From assembly GCA_030248225.1 (NCBI GenBank), contig JASANE010007344.1, positions 21,772-85,771 on the forward strand: a stretch of DNA of 64,000 bases. Reading direction: 5' to 3'. The notes below the pieces were generated by a model. The model saw only the letters and a program-made list of their open reading frames with translations. It was not told the DNA's origin and did not search any database. Of the stretch, positions 37,401 to 52,400 are shown piece after piece. A program made the translations under genes and the position numbers. Position 1 is the first letter of the stretch, and every line of letters starts with the position of its first letter. This DNA comes from Trileptium ribeirensis. Its lineage: Eukaryota > Nematoda > Enoplea > Enoplida > Thoracostomopsidae.

Positions 37401-40400
37401 TTAAGCCTGTGTCGCGAGATATGGACTGCGAAAGACTGGTACCGGTATGGCCAAATTTGGGAAAGAACCCTTAATAGCTATTTTGACCGAGAAGGTGGGG
37501 TTGGAGCTGTTAGATTATAGAAATCCTTCGGCCCGAACATGGGTTAAGCGTCCCAGAGACAGTCTAAAAATATGAAATTTTCATGATTTTCCCCTTAGCA
37601 CCTTCAGTGGAAATTCCTTTCGCTTCGTTTCAAAAAACAAGGTTATCAATTAAACCCCTGTGCGCCTCACCTGAGTTTTATTCAGTCGCTAAAATGACAA
37701 GTGTTTGATGCACCCCTCAATAAGTAAGTATGAGCGCACAGTTACAGTTGTAAAACCAAGCTTGCCCCCAAACTGAAAACAAAATTTTATTTTCAAAAAC
37801 CGATAAGACGTAATTAGAAGGGTTTCGCCAACCCCAAGTTATAAAAACTCCATGCAAAGAGACGGAAGCAATATGCCACATTCATCCACATTTGTTTTCC
37901 ATGGCTACAGCTATTTTATTGAATTCTGAGTAATAAAACGAGCAAAGCGAAGAATTCTTATTGATATTGATGAAATTTGACAATGTCCCTTATTGGTTTT
38001 TATATTTATATGCATAATTCAACTTTGGCTGGGCGGATTTATTAGTGTTATAGCTCCTTTGGAAGTTGCAAAACTCTATTTGTAACACTTAGCTAGGTGC
38101 GAAGCGAAATTGCAACATCTTTCGCTGAAAAGCGGTCTAAAGGGTCTCGTGAGGTCCTCGAAGCGGCTCAAAAAATCACGTCACTAATTTTGCTAAAGAA
38201 CCGACTTAGATATCTTAACTAAGTTTGGTTCATTTTGCAAAGCAAATAAGGCTCTATAAGACTTTATACAATGCTTTGCTACGTGGTCTCTTAGGATGTA
38301 TGTTTTGGGTCAAAACGCGTTATAAAAGGAACCCATGAGACGCAGAATACACAAAATGGCAATAATTGCACAAGCATTGGAGATATATAGAAGTTTTTGC
38401 TTTCATTTTATATAACTATTCATCATGTATGCAGCTGTAAATGGTGCGTTGCTATTGTCATTATTTACGCTATAGGCCTGGATCAAGACGAGTTTACAAT
38501 GGGCACATGGCTATCAAAATACACGAAACTGGTAATATCTCTGCAACCGCTAAAGGTACACAGGTGTTTTGGCTCTTTTTTGCGCAGTAATTTATCCTCT
38601 ACGTACTGGTATATTGCGAACAAAATAATTAGGTGTATCTTCTCAACAATTCAAACAACATGACTGATATTCGATAGCTCATTTTGTGATTTATTGCTCA
38701 AAATAAATTGTGTACATCTCTTTTAATTACATATTCATCACTCAGAATTCACCCTCCTGGCGATGAGACAAGCTATTAGTGTTACATTGTATAGTAACCA
38801 ACATTTGAAAAAGTTTATTTTCTATATTTAGAAAATTTTATCCCAAGACTACGAATATAGCGACGACGACGATGATGAGGACGACAGTGGACACTCGGGC
38901 GCGCAGGCCAGCAGTCGGCCTCATGAGCGATCCTCGGACGAATTACAACCACCGGAAAAAGATAATAGGACTCCAGAATCAAGTATCGACGGGTGTAACA
39001 CTACATCAGCAGGTGGTCAGTCGAAGGATGAAAAGCTAGCGAGGTAGATAATATTTGAAAGGAGTCAGGGATGAGCTTAGAGGGGTTAATCGTAGTAGAT
39101 TGTCAACTACGGCATCAATATTTTAGGTATAGTAGCTGTTAAAATAAGCGACATTCTAGTGGAAGCAGCAAGGCATTTTGATGGGTTAGTCAGAGTACGT
39201 TTTCTACAATAAATTTGGTTGGAATAGTGGTTAGCTTTAAAAAACCTGGTTTAAGAACACTGTTTATGCTAGAATGGAACAAGAGCGAGAATATTATTAG
39301 ATTTTAACACTTGCTGCCTGGTTACCAGTGGATTCACAGCCATAACGTCGTACATGCTTTTATAACGTTTATACCGTAGTTTCTGCTGTCGGGCCTTCGA
39401 TATTAAAAAGCCTAAATGTAACGAGTTATAGCAGGTGGATGTAAACGCATACAGTTATTATTCTAAAAAGTAGAGCTATACGGAAACTATGGTTCCTTTA
39501 TAGTTGCACCGGTTCGCGTTACATTAGTCGTAGTGTTGATAGCAGTTTTTTACGGTCACTGTCTGGAATAACCTTGTGAGCGTACATATTTCAGTGCTAC
39601 TCAGGCGTTGTTGCAAAACAGGGATATCTTGGAGCAACTTCAGAAAATGCAGTATCAAAACCAACAGCGTCAGTTGCGATTACAACACGAACACCAGCAT
39701 CAATCTCAGCATGAGCTACCAACACAGACTATTCCGGAAATGGACGAGCGACACGATCAGTTTAAATTCGGGTCGTCTGGGAAAATGGACGAAGGACAGC
39801 ACGACGGCCCTGGTAAAAAATCGTCGGACAGCAGCAGCGGCCACAGAGATGACCAACAACGTCGACACCATCGTTCACGGTATTATGCCGCAGACAAAGA
39901 TCCCAACAGGTTGACTGGTGCAACAACGCCTCCGTTATCCTCAAAGGTATCAGAAGCTCCGACGGAGCCGCCGCCGCTGTCTCCGGTTGTTCCGCCTCCA
40001 GTGCCGATAGTCAACCGTGGCAACGTTGCTGTTAGTGACGCATCGCGGACGACGACATCGATGCATTGTGTTACTCCATCCCCAGTTCCGCCGCCTTCTG
40101 GGATTGAATCATGTTCTGGTGGCGTTGGATTGCCGCAGTCAACGACGCCGCACGTTTCAATTTCGGTAGGCTGCTAAATACTGCCAGGATGGCTTAGGAT
40201 TTAGCATTAGGAATTGATATCTAGTTACACATACTTGCTGACAATGTGATATAGAGAGCGATAAGCTGAAAAAAAAACAAAAAATTCATAAATACCACAT
40301 AGATGCGATTAATGTTATGCTTTCTGTGTTTATTGTTGACAAGAAATACAAGAATATTTATGGATCCCGAAATACGTTATCCGTATATTGCAATGTTTGT

Positions 40401-43400
40401 CTAGTAGCCACAACTGGCCAAGAAATCTTCACGTGTGAGGGAGAGTTGATGTTTTTTATAATTTTGTAAAAATTATGCACATAGTTGTCCGATGGCTTTG
40501 TTATTGGATGTAGTATTATGGCCTCGGGTGCTGGATTTTGTCAGAGTGCGTGTACTGCGCTGTCTGGCTTCAACTGTGGGCGAAGCCGGGGGTCGAAATC
40601 TAAATTTTAATGTTTATCAATGAAATGTGCTAAAATTGCTAATATATGTGTTTTGAAAACGGTGCAAAAAGGTCTCTGTTGAGGTTAAAACCAACTTTTA
40701 AAATTTTTTGTTTAAATTTAACGAAAAAACTTTACCAAGTTTTATGTCGTACTTGGAGTTTTTACCGGGGGAAACCAAAAATTTTGCCAGGGTTCCCCAG
40801 CAGGGGCACCGCTTTTTTCAGGTGACCAAGAAAAAAGCTAGGCCCGACTTTTTAGAAGCCATATATTACATCAAAGCAATACCGTCGTTTTCTAAAATGC
40901 TAAGCGGTAAAATTCATTTATGTTTTGAAATACTACTGTCTGTTATGGTGTTGTTGGACATTAGCCTTCATGCCATGTCTTTTAGACACATAGCTGGTTT
41001 GTGGTTTCGTTAACAACCATAGCAGATCGCTGTTAGATGATCTCTCTTAGGTGAATAAGTCAAGTTAAGATAAAATTATATTGCGCCTAGCGCTTCCAGT
41101 ATTGGATATATACCAGACAAGCACAACTATAGCCTTCATCATTTTCAACTCGCTTGAAAACCTAGAGATCGTTTTAACCCTTCACGTACATATGTCTTCA
41201 AGAAATGCCAGTCTAACATTTTTAGTGCCAAAATGTAGCAAGTTTGGCTCCAGAACCATGCCACCGGGTGAATCACCAATGTACTATCCTCTCCTCAAAG
41301 GGTCAAATTCCCCCCAAGATTTTCCAACTCACCCAGGATTCTGGCGTCTTCTCCCAAATCATGCGTCGCAAGGAATTTTTATCTTCTCTCCAGTAACCCC
41401 ATGTATTTCAGATTACACCAAAATGATCGTCCTTGTAAGAGATGGTTATTGAAAAACTCAGTATCAGTGCTTACATTTCGACTATTCATGACAAAATCCA
41501 ACATAAAATGAAGTGTAGGCTGCAAAAATACCCATTTTCAGAATTTAAACAATAAATATGCTACAAAAACAACGATATAAATGTTGTAAATGCTTGAAAA
41601 GCACGAAAAATGATGTTGTAAAACCTTCAAGCTGACCTGGGTCAGGTAAGCTGGGTGAAATCTCACCGGGTTTGAAGCTGGGGGCCCAGGTAAAAGTTTG
41701 ATCTTGTTGAAAGGCAGATGTAGCTATAAAACATTGCAATGCAAACGCAAAGGTATTTTCACAATACATTCTATTATGCGTCGAATAAAAGCCCACCAAT
41801 GCAGTGATGGCTCATGAGTAACATAAAAAAAAGAATTTTTTGTTCAATTAAATGGTAGATAAAGCTTCCGCACGTGCAGTTTGAAAAATCCGAGTATCGT
41901 GCTGTGCCATGGTAATACGTGATAAACTACATAATTGATTATATTGAATATGATAAAATCAAAACGGTGGTAAACATAAAGTTTTGTTATTTTGCAACTT
42001 CGTAGACCATATCGCATAGTGTTGCTGTCTAAATCCCCACTATGTGTTTCCTCAGAGTTTCGAGAGATAAGACTGGGCATGGGGATTTTGTATGTTAACG
42101 CTTCAGATGTTCTCAGTGTAATATTGTAGTTTGCGTCTGTATTGTGATGTAGTGCAATTAGCTGTATGATATTTGACGTTGATAAGAGCTTTAACGGTAC
42201 AAATTTGGCATCCAGAAAACTGTTAATGTTAAGTGACTGTGTTTGCCGGTCGTCCTGTCTTTATTCTGATGATGTGGAGCCGATTTACTAATAAGCGCAT
42301 TTGCCAACAAGGTATTGGTTTCCACGCAGATTATCACTCACAGACTGCTAGCCGAGGTGTTGTTGGTGTTAATCCTGCGTTATGATTTTTTAGTTTGTTT
42401 TTATGTTACTTCATGCAACTGGAATAGTTTTATTTTGATTTAATTGGTTAGACACCGCTTTCACAGCCGCCGCTCCCAAAGGCGCCGCCCGTTCTTACAA
42501 TGTCAGCTGCACGTGTAGCAACGGAAGATCAAGACATGAGAATTGAACATGGACTACGCTTACAGCAAGAGCACCAAGATACCGGCGCAAAAGGTGACAT
42601 CACAGCAGTCGTAGGGAGTCCGGCTGCTATAGCAGGTGGCAAGAGACATGGGTCTAGCGGAACAGCCGGTGGCAAGCATCGTAGTAAACGGTCGAAGCGA
42701 ACCAGGAGCCGGTCAAGGTAGGCGACAAGATTTTGGCCACCCGGTTGCCTATAATTCTATATGCTTTAGTTTAATATAAGAAAAAATTTACAATGTTGTC
42801 GAATGCTACTAGCATTGCTTGAGACTTCAAGCGATGTTGCGAGAAGTAATAATTTCGGTTATAATTATTATCTGTTAGTGATGGATAGGTATATGGTTTA
42901 CCATATCCAGATATCCGGGTAAAATGTATAAGATATCGTGGTAAAATGTATAGGGTATCCGAATATGAACAACTATAACTTAAAATTTCAAACTTTTATT
43001 TAAACTTCAAAAACTGTATGCTAAACCTTTCCAGTCGCTGTTAAAGGTGTATTTTATGGTGTATTAATTATGTACGGCATAAACACACAATGATCTTTTG
43101 ATACGTCGCTTTTTGCACAAATATTTGCTGTTTAACTTACAATAAGCCTATTTTACTAAGCAGTATTTAATCTATAGTGAACACCATCTCATGATATTAG
43201 TAACGCTAATTTATTCAGAATAAAGTGGGACTTTCAGATATTTTTGGCACCTTGGGATATAGATGCATGTCAGGGAATCGCTAGAACCCAGCTGTGAACT
43301 AGAGAAACCGGATTAGCAAAGCTTGCCAGCTCGCAAATTGTGTCCAAACAACCGGGGCTAAACACCTAATTTCGGATTTCAGACAGAAAATGGACGTTCG

Positions 43401-46400
43401 TGGCATCCGAAGATGGTTGATTTAGAAATTCCCTGGAAAATACGCAACGTAACAGGGCACCATTTTTAAAATATAATCCCTGAATTATCAAGATATAAGG
43501 TAAAGCTTTTTATTCAAAGTACGACATTTTACTCAAAACATCTCGCGGCAGATATTCAATTAATTCCAGGTACGTAAGATATTTTAGCACAAAGTACAAA
43601 TATCTTAACCGTTCACAGCATGTATTTGCTCTGGTCAAACATAATATAGCTTATCTCATTGGTTTAGTTCGTTGCTTATGTTGCGTATTATTCACTCGCG
43701 TTGTGAGGAATGGATTCGAGCAGGAGTGTCGTCGCAGCTCCGTGGTTAGCGAACGCAACTCTCACACAAGTGGCTTGGGTCCGGCAACAGTTTCTTCAAT
43801 AGTAGTCGAAATGCAAATTAATAGAAATGGGTTAAACGGGCCAAAATAGGACCAGTGTGGTCAAAACCATATTTTATGTTAAAATGGATACCAAGACCAC
43901 ATTTATCAACGCGATACATACACTGTAGTTTGTTCTCATTTAAACTACTAGTAACTCGCAAAAAGAGGGGAAACTAGCAAGTGTGGCTATTCTGCCCTTA
44001 TTGACTATTTTGTCGTTAATTAAGCTTTCTTAAAGTTCCACTACAGCAAATATAATCCGGGAATACTTTAATTGGAATGCTACTTTTGTTTTTATACCTT
44101 ATATATATATTTTACTTTTATATCCCGGTCATTTTGGTCATATCAAAGCCGAAAAATTCTTTATTTTTTCTTCCAATGACCAAAAATTTGAAATTTTTAA
44201 ATCACAGATTTTATGAAAAATTTGAATTTTATTTTTGCATAGTAGGGCCCATAAGACTTGCCTTAGTTGATGCATACCATACAAATACAATTATTGCTTT
44301 TATCGTATTTAGCAACCCCGAAATCGTATAGACGTTCTATTGACCTACATCATCTATATTAGAGTAGTAGCGAAATCGGACAACTTTTTTGGCCCCAAAT
44401 TTATCAATTCCAATCCTGCAGGGCTAATAATACAGCCAATATGGATTTAAAACATTGAAACCAGCTTGTTTAACGGTTTAAATAACGATATAATCCCATC
44501 GTTTATCCCCAGCAAGCAAAAAACTGGCTGTCATAACTTGACCCAAATAAAACCTCGCACCCTTAGCGTTTCTAGCTGTGGCCTTGATGCTATCACTATG
44601 GTGCAGGATGTGGTTGAATACATTAATAAAAATACGATAAACATTCTACTTCACCGACGTGGCGTAACTAAATGCCGTGCATACTATTGCGTTTGTGGCT
44701 ACGTGGTCCACGGCTACTATGCTATAGGTAGCTTACCGTTCTCTAGCTTCTTGCTTCGCGAACACTCTTAACCGTTACGCTTACTTAGCTTCGGTTAGGT
44801 TATTAGCTTCGTCATGCTTAACCAGTTTCACTTCAAATCAGCTTGCTGTAAAGGCCAAGTCGGCATAGTTGATTCAATATTGCTTTTAAAGAAACGCACT
44901 GAATATTAATGATACATTGATTCTGAAAACTTTGACAGATTAATCCTAGCCGGCCTGCTTTCTCTCTGCCCGAGGGATAAAAACGTTTATCTTAGCAGAC
45001 TCGCGCAACTTTTGTAAAAAGGTAACACAACCGCTGGTAGACAGATAAAACTATTGGTGGCTCCTTACTTATTAACTGGCAGCTTATTTTAACATCGAAC
45101 TTACTAATACTATATTTTCACCTTTAGGGTGGTTCCTTCCTACCCAATACCCACCGGCCTCCATGTGATGATAAGCCATAGACCTGAAGCGCAGCCGAAA
45201 AACCCAAAATCTGTACAGTTTAAAAAATGTCGTATAATTTTGGCTTCCCAACTGACCAGTAATTAAGAAATCCCATCAAAAAATGGTCATAACGCTATTA
45301 TACACTGAAATTGACCGCCAAAAACCAAAATATATTTATATAACTGCAAAAAACCTCATTTTGCATTCTCGAATCAAGGTTTTGACGTTCTCTAAAAATA
45401 CAATGTTGCAACGGGCCACGAAATGAAATCTTAGGATGTCCAGATTATATAAACGTCGAGGATGATAGGATATAAGGATATTCTGATATCCTTCCCATCA
45501 CTAATATCTGTTATATCTTGGTCGTATATCGTTACTATAATATGACATTCTTTTTTTACACTCTAAGTGTAGCAATAAAATTTAACATATTCTCCACTTG
45601 ATAGCAAGCAAGATGGTTATGTTTACCAAAAATTGTAAAGGTAGTGTGCTAAAAATCCAGTGCAACACTTACATCATAAAGTTGTTTTGAGCCGTCGCTC
45701 GTTAAACTTGTTCTAGATAATGCTTTACGATAGATATCTATATAATAACATACGTTAAGCATGATAACATGTTCGCATTCCATAGTTATTGTCACATAAT
45801 TGAAACATAGCGAGCGAAGCTAGCGGAGTTTCCACTGAGGCGCTAGGGGGAAAATTGTACATATTTTTTTATCTGTCGCTATCACCCATAACTCATTTTC
45901 TGGCGGGTGGATTTCGATACATTCTTGTTAGACGACAAAAATGATTACCATGTACTCTTTAGCTAAACTGGAGCAGCTCCGACCCTATCTTCTTGGTCAA
46001 AATGGCAAAAACAGGTTTCCAAGAGTTATTTGCCAAATTTCGCCATATGGGTACCGGTGTTTCGCAACCCATTATCTCATGCCATAAGCTTCGCATCGAA
46101 AAACGGAGACCAGCATGTGCTCATCGATATCTACAACTTTACTGAAAATTCTTTTTGTGGGTTGCTATTGGCCCGAATATGGTTCGTCGACCATTTGCCA
46201 GAATATTGTTCGATTTTTCAATTTTCGGCATTCTATTGCGTTTTTACTTCATAATGAGTGTCTATTAGGCTGTCAATCAACCTGAATGCTATGGCTTTGT
46301 TATCTAAAGTCCAACGTAACGACATTATACCTTTCCATGTGTTTTCAAGGGTTTTGCTATCGACCACCCGGTTTCCAAACTACAGTCGTTTTCATTCGTT

Positions 46401-49400
46401 TGTTTATATATTGCGTAAAGAGTATCAAGATTGGACTTTACGTTTACATTTTTCGCTACGCTGAATACGATAGTGTGGTTATCTGGAGCCCAACACGAAT
46501 ATAATATGATTTTTCAGAGGTCCTCAATGCGTTTAATTTCAATGAACTCAGTTTCCAAAGTATGGAGTGTATTCGCTTGTTTGGTTATTCATTGCGTGCT
46601 GGACATCAACAATGGTCGATTATATAAGTTTGGTCTTCAACGTATTTAGGGTGGAAGAACTCAATTTTCAGAAAATAGTTGCTGTGCTATATTCATAGTG
46701 TGGTATATATATCAAAGAGAAAGTCTGTTACATGTAATCACACATAATGACTTGTACCTAGCGGCAGCTTTAGACGACGCCATGATCGTTCCATTTCACC
46801 CTGGATTGCGATATCAGTTTAGTAGTGAATGGTAAAATACGAGTGTTTGTGTTTTGCAATATTGCAAGTAAAAACATTGTTACTATTTTAGGTCGCGAGA
46901 GCGTGGCAGTGAAAAACATCGTCACAAACACCATCGGGATGGGTCACGCGAGCACACGTCACGCTCGCCGGTGACAAGCCGCGGAAAACGCGATAAGTCG
47001 TCAAAGTCATCACAGCGGAACCGCGGTGGCCACGGCGATACCCGGTCACCTCGGCCTTGCGATCCCGAAGATGGCGAGTCCGAAGAGTCCAAAGAACAGC
47101 AAGAGGAACGACGCGAACGAGCGATGCAGCGGGAACGTGAACGTGACCGACGCAAACAAGGAATCCCGCCGGTGAAACTCGGGTTTGTTACAGGTAAGTT
47201 AGATAATTCGTTGACAGTTGTGAAATTTATGTTTTTGATACCGGTGCCTACTAGGCTCCAAATAAAAAAAAACATTTTCTCATCTATGGCTGTGTTCTGT
47301 ATGCCATTACATGTAATCATATAATGTCGACCAATTAGCACATTCATCGGATCGGCTGTGTATTTGATGTGGTGCTACCCTGAATGCTAAACCTGAGGCA
47401 ATGAGCTGAACAGGATTTGAGCTACACAAACATAGCTCATAATTACTGTTTCCAGTGCCTTTTCGTAACGCATAAATTCCTTAGCATGTGTGACTAATGC
47501 ACAACGCTATTAATGATTTATGAATTTTTTGTAGTGTATGAGTAGTAGAATGGAGTAATATCGTTGGCTTAAATTTCTTATATCACACTTTCCTGTAAGT
47601 TTTCATACAATATAAATAGAAATCGAATTATAAGTAAAGTTAATTAATGTCTAGCTGCAATAACTTGTTTTTGAGAATTATAGATGCTTTTAAAAATTAT
47701 GTCATTTACGAAGAATTTAATAGTACAGGAACCAGCTTACTTTGTGTCTTCAGTACCTGCGCCAGCGTGATTTTGTAGAAAATTCTGAGATTTGGGAATA
47801 ATGTCGGCTCGTTGTTTATCCTGAAAGAAAAATAGCCACGCTTTGGTGCTTATTTTTGGGTGCTGGTACCGTTTTATTTTTATGATGCGGTTTTCAGTTT
47901 GCTCACGAACACTTTGGTTCGGACGGTTATACTCATATTGTGACGAAGACGATATCAAAGAAGCTATTGCCGACTACGGTGTCCCGGTGTCAATTGACGT
48001 ACGTTTTGTTTTGTGTTTTGTTCAATATTTCTTGTTTTTTACAAAGCTATTTTTATCTTAACTTTCGAATTTTTTCTCTCGATGAATTTATTTCATAGTA
48101 AAATGATAAATGCCGATGATTTTTTTGTTTTTCGATGAAGGTTCCGGTTCTGGATTTATGGGGTTTGAGGTACGGGGGTATGGCGTCCCAATGGTTCCTC
48201 TACCCAAAATTTGAAAATTTGTTCTGACGTCTCGGGCGGCAAATAAAAGTTTAACCGGCGGGTTTCGGGCATGGGAAACTCATTGCCGGTGCATGGTTTT
48301 GCTCTGTGACCCGTGGTTACTGTGGTATGACGCCCCATGGTTCGGGTCAGAGGTCAAAATGAGGCCTTTTTACCCCATTTTAGTAACCTTTCACGGAAGC
48401 GAAAAATTGTTCTGACATATTGGGCGGCTGAAAAGTTTCATTTGTGGGTTTTTGGGCAGGGGAAATGCATTGCCGATGTTGGTTTTTGTCTGTGACCTAT
48501 GGATGCGTGGGTATAGCGTCCCCAAGGTTCGGGGTCATAGGTCTAATTGAGGGTATTACACCCCAGTACCTTTCACGGAAGCAAGCTTGTTTTTATCTTA
48601 ACTTTTGATTTTTGTCTGGTTGGTTTTATTTCGCAATAAAATGGTAAATGCCGATGCCTCTTGTTTGTTTTTCGATTAAGACTCTGGTTCTAGAGTTATA
48701 GGGTTTGAGGCATGGTGCCCCAATGGTTCCCCGACCCGAAATTCGAAAATTTGTTCTGACGTCCTTGATGGCTGAAACGTTTCGCTGGGGGATTTTCGGG
48801 CGTGGGAAACTCATTGTCTGTGTTGGATTTGCTCTGTGACCTACGGTTTCATGGGTATGGCGCCCCCGAGAATCAGGGTCATAGGTCTAAGTGAGGGTTT
48901 TTCACCCCATTTTAGTATCCTTCGCGGAAGCAAACTTATTGTTATCTTAACTTTCGAATTATTTTGTCTGGTTGGTTTTATTTCACAGTAAAATGATAAA
49001 TGCCGATGCCTCTTTTTGTTTTTCGATTAAGACTCCGATTCTAGAGTTGCGGGGTTTGAGGTATGGTGCCCCAATTCGAAAATTTGGGGTATGGACCCAA
49101 ATCGAAAGTTTGAGGTATGGACCCCAATTCGTAATTATGGGTAGGTATGGTACCCCAATTCGAAAGTTTGACGTATGGACCCAAAATTCGAAAATTTGTT
49201 CTGACGTCCTGTGCGGCTGAAAAATTTCGGTTGGGGGTTTTCGGGCATGCGAAACTCATTGCCGGTGTTGGTTTTGCTCTGTGACCCATGATTCTATGGG
49301 TACGGGGGTATAGCGTCCCCAAGGTTCGGGGTCAGAGAGCAAAATAAAGGTTTTTACCTCATTTTAGTACCTTAAACCGGAAGCAAGATTATTGTTGTCT

Positions 49401-52400
49401 TAACTTTCGAATTTTTTTCTTTGGTTGGGTTTATTTCATAGTAAAACGATGAATGCCGATGTCTCTTTTTTGTTTTTTCGATTACGGCACCGGTTAGTGG
49501 GGTTTGAGGCATGGCATCGTCGTGGTTCCTCTACCCAAAATTCGAAAATTTGTTCTAACGTCCTGGGCTATTGAAAAGTGGATTTTGGGCATGGAAAACT
49601 CATTGCTGGTATTGATCTTGCTCTGCGATCCATGGCACTATTGGGTACGGGGGTATGGTGCCGCCATGGTTCATCGGTCCAAAATTCTTAATTTTACTGT
49701 CACGTCCTGGGAAGCTGATGGCTTGCACTTGGGGTTTTGGGGCGTGGGAAACTTATTAGGTGTTACTTTTGTTCTAATTTGTGCGGTATTGTGTGATATC
49801 CACACATAGCATATCGACGTATGTTATCGAGAGGTGATTGGCTGTGCACTCAAAAGGTGTAGGTGTACCTATGCTTAACTACGTTCTGCAATCTCGAAAG
49901 AGTTACTAGTTTAATATGTATATATCAGTTTAGACCCCAAAATTTCGGTTCCGGAAGGATCAAAAATCTTGCCTGAGCTATAACTTCAGACAAAAAATTT
50001 GTTTGAACTTTTCTGCATTGATTGTGGCCCAAACGGTTATTTTTATTTATGCCGTGATCATTTTTTAAGCTCTACAGTCCTGATTTCGTAATTTTATTCC
50101 GACTTTGGTAATTTACTATTCTTCATGACTTATTTATATTTTCTTCAGCTCATTCCACCGCGCGGCTGCGCTTACATTGTGATGCCTGATCGAAAATCAG
50201 CCTACCGGGTCCTCGAGCGTAGTAAAGACTTGAAGATCAACGGCCGGACGATTAAAGTAAGTTCGAGGCCATGACGATATCTTTGATAGGATAATTATGG
50301 TGTTAATCATACTTGTAGGAAAGCAGTATCGGTACGGATGTTATCGGGATAGTTTGTTTGATTGATTTGATTTGTTATCGCGATGATTTGGTACTTTAAT
50401 GACGCCTTGAACGTCAACTCCGGAAGGTAATTGTGTGTACATTTTATACACTGGCTTTACATAACATATTGATAATTTTAAATTTAACGATATCGTCCAT
50501 CTTTACTAACTGATCAGCCAGCCGTCTGTTGTTCATAGTGATAATGAATTGTCTACAGATTGACTTCAGTGACTTCCTGAATAAACCAGTTACTCGCGTA
50601 ACGAGGGTAAATGGAGTGAATGTTCGTTGTCTGAGCTCAGCGATTATTTTACAATTATAAATTGAGGTTAACGCACTTAGTCGCTGAAAGATAATAGTAC
50701 ACTGGCAATACATAAAGGGCATCCTGCAGGTGTTTCAGTACATACCAAAACCGTAGTTTATTTTTGTTATAGTAGCAATAGTAATACTGAAATGGTCTAT
50801 TTCCAAAACCATGACTTACATTAAATAATAAAAAGTTCTTTTTTCAAAACAAGAACATTTTTCCTTGCCCGCTACAATTCACTTCTAAACTGAGATAGAA
50901 AAAAGTTTTGTAAGAACCATAATATGCATATTATAATTAGAAGGTTCGCTTTTAATGCTGTTACGTTTAGAAGTGGATTGTGCTCACAATTCGTACAGTG
51001 ATGTGGTCATATTTTGTGGGGTGGAAATTTTATGTACACGTTCTTCAGAAAGCGTGGGCACCGGGCAAAGGTGTTAAAGATGAAGAGTATAAAGACACGT
51101 GGGACAAAGAACGAGGTGTTACGCTAATTCCGTGGGATCAGCTGCCTGATAATCTTTTTGCGCTCCTGGACGGCGGAACCATGGATCAAGAATCGTTGCC
51201 TGATTATCTCAAAAGTACGGCATTAGTGATTTTATTGGGTCCTGTGTATGGTGCAACTACCATGAACCAGGAATCGGCTTAAGAACTGGAAATTGTAGAA
51301 AAATGAAAGCAAAAACTGTTAACTAAGCGTATTTCGTTCAAAATCTAAAACTTAAATCAAGGCTTTGTGAACTAAATTGATTTGGAGCTGGACAGACCAG
51401 GAATTGGGCTTATATTCTCTTGCAAAAATCGGGAATTTCAGTCGATTCCTTACACAAAAACTCCACATAATGGTGGGGTAAACTAGAGCGGATGTCCGAC
51501 AGCGTTGTTCCGGAATCTTTTTGAAAAATATTATTTTGGTTTTATTCTCCAATGGCAACATTTTTACATTGATTTTTGTTTATTTTGCAAAATCGTATTT
51601 CCAACTGCCGTTGGGGCTTTAGTGCTCTAAATTAGAGAAAAATACGCAATTTTCGTATTAATCCAATTGCACTTTTGTAGAAACGAAGAACAGTCTAATA
51701 CTTTTTGTAGCAAACGTATAGTTCTTTAGTTGTGGCTCTTATTACATTTGGCAATGCCTAAGCTAAAGGTGTAATGCCAAAGGCTCGAACTTATTCCCAT
51801 CAGTTTTTTATAAAGATATCTACGACGGCTAATCCATGGTTGTTTTATTGTAATATAGCTAGCTTTCCTGATATGACAATCAGTTTTCGTTTTTTAAACA
51901 ACACCAACTAGAATTTGGTCAATCCACGACTGCGCAGCGAATGGTGTTGCTGCGAGCAAGTGATGTTTATTGTCACAGATACTTTCGAACGAATCAAGTT
52001 TTCATTTTTGCCAGCCTCGAGAACCTTTCTACTCTGCTGATTTAACAAACTACAGCATTATATTGAGATACACAAAATCATGCATAGGTCAAAAAAGAGG
52101 GGGTTCTAGAACCTGTAATATCATACCAAAAAGTGTATGTTGGTAACATAAAAATTCAAATGAATCATCACATCATTTTCAGCGTCTTCGAAAGCTTTTA
52201 TAACCACAAATGCAACAAACTATAACATTTGATTGAAAATTACAGTATCATGCACGACTCAAGGGATGGTCTCGCGCGATACAGTACCATTCTAAAAAGT
52301 CTACACCGGTCGAAGATACGCTGAAATATCACTTTATCGTTTTTAGCACCCTCGAAATTGTTTATAACCTCAAATGCAGCACGGTATAACACTAGGTTGA

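Larger units (their letters stand above)
36567..38831 (+). other. Intron 4 of the SCAF4/8-like gene
   Basis: 36700-37160 holds about three diverged ~150-bp units (CACTCTAGTGAC, GAGCACTATTTCCAG, AGCTAGGTAGGTAC). Family B (+) follows at 37170-37640 and family D (+) at 37990-38680, with a linking stretch similar to 17390-17450 (TTCGCCAACCCCA). Confidence 0.65.
42718..46891 (+). other. Intron 7 of the SCAF4/8-like gene
   Basis: Holds a 2.6-kb hAT-like element (42876-45503) and an inverted family B copy (45800-46720). The remainder is unremarkable. Confidence 0.7.

Noticed and set aside
43735..43800. Possible tRNA (GTGGTTAGCGAA... GGGTCC)
   Set aside because: The A-box deviates at key positions, there is no proper B-box downstream and no cloverleaf stems. 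It lies inside the hAT-like element.
46922..47347. 141-codon minus-strand ORF
   Set aside because: Antisense of the RS-rich exon 8; its Arg/Ser/Cys content follows from the complement of biased codons.
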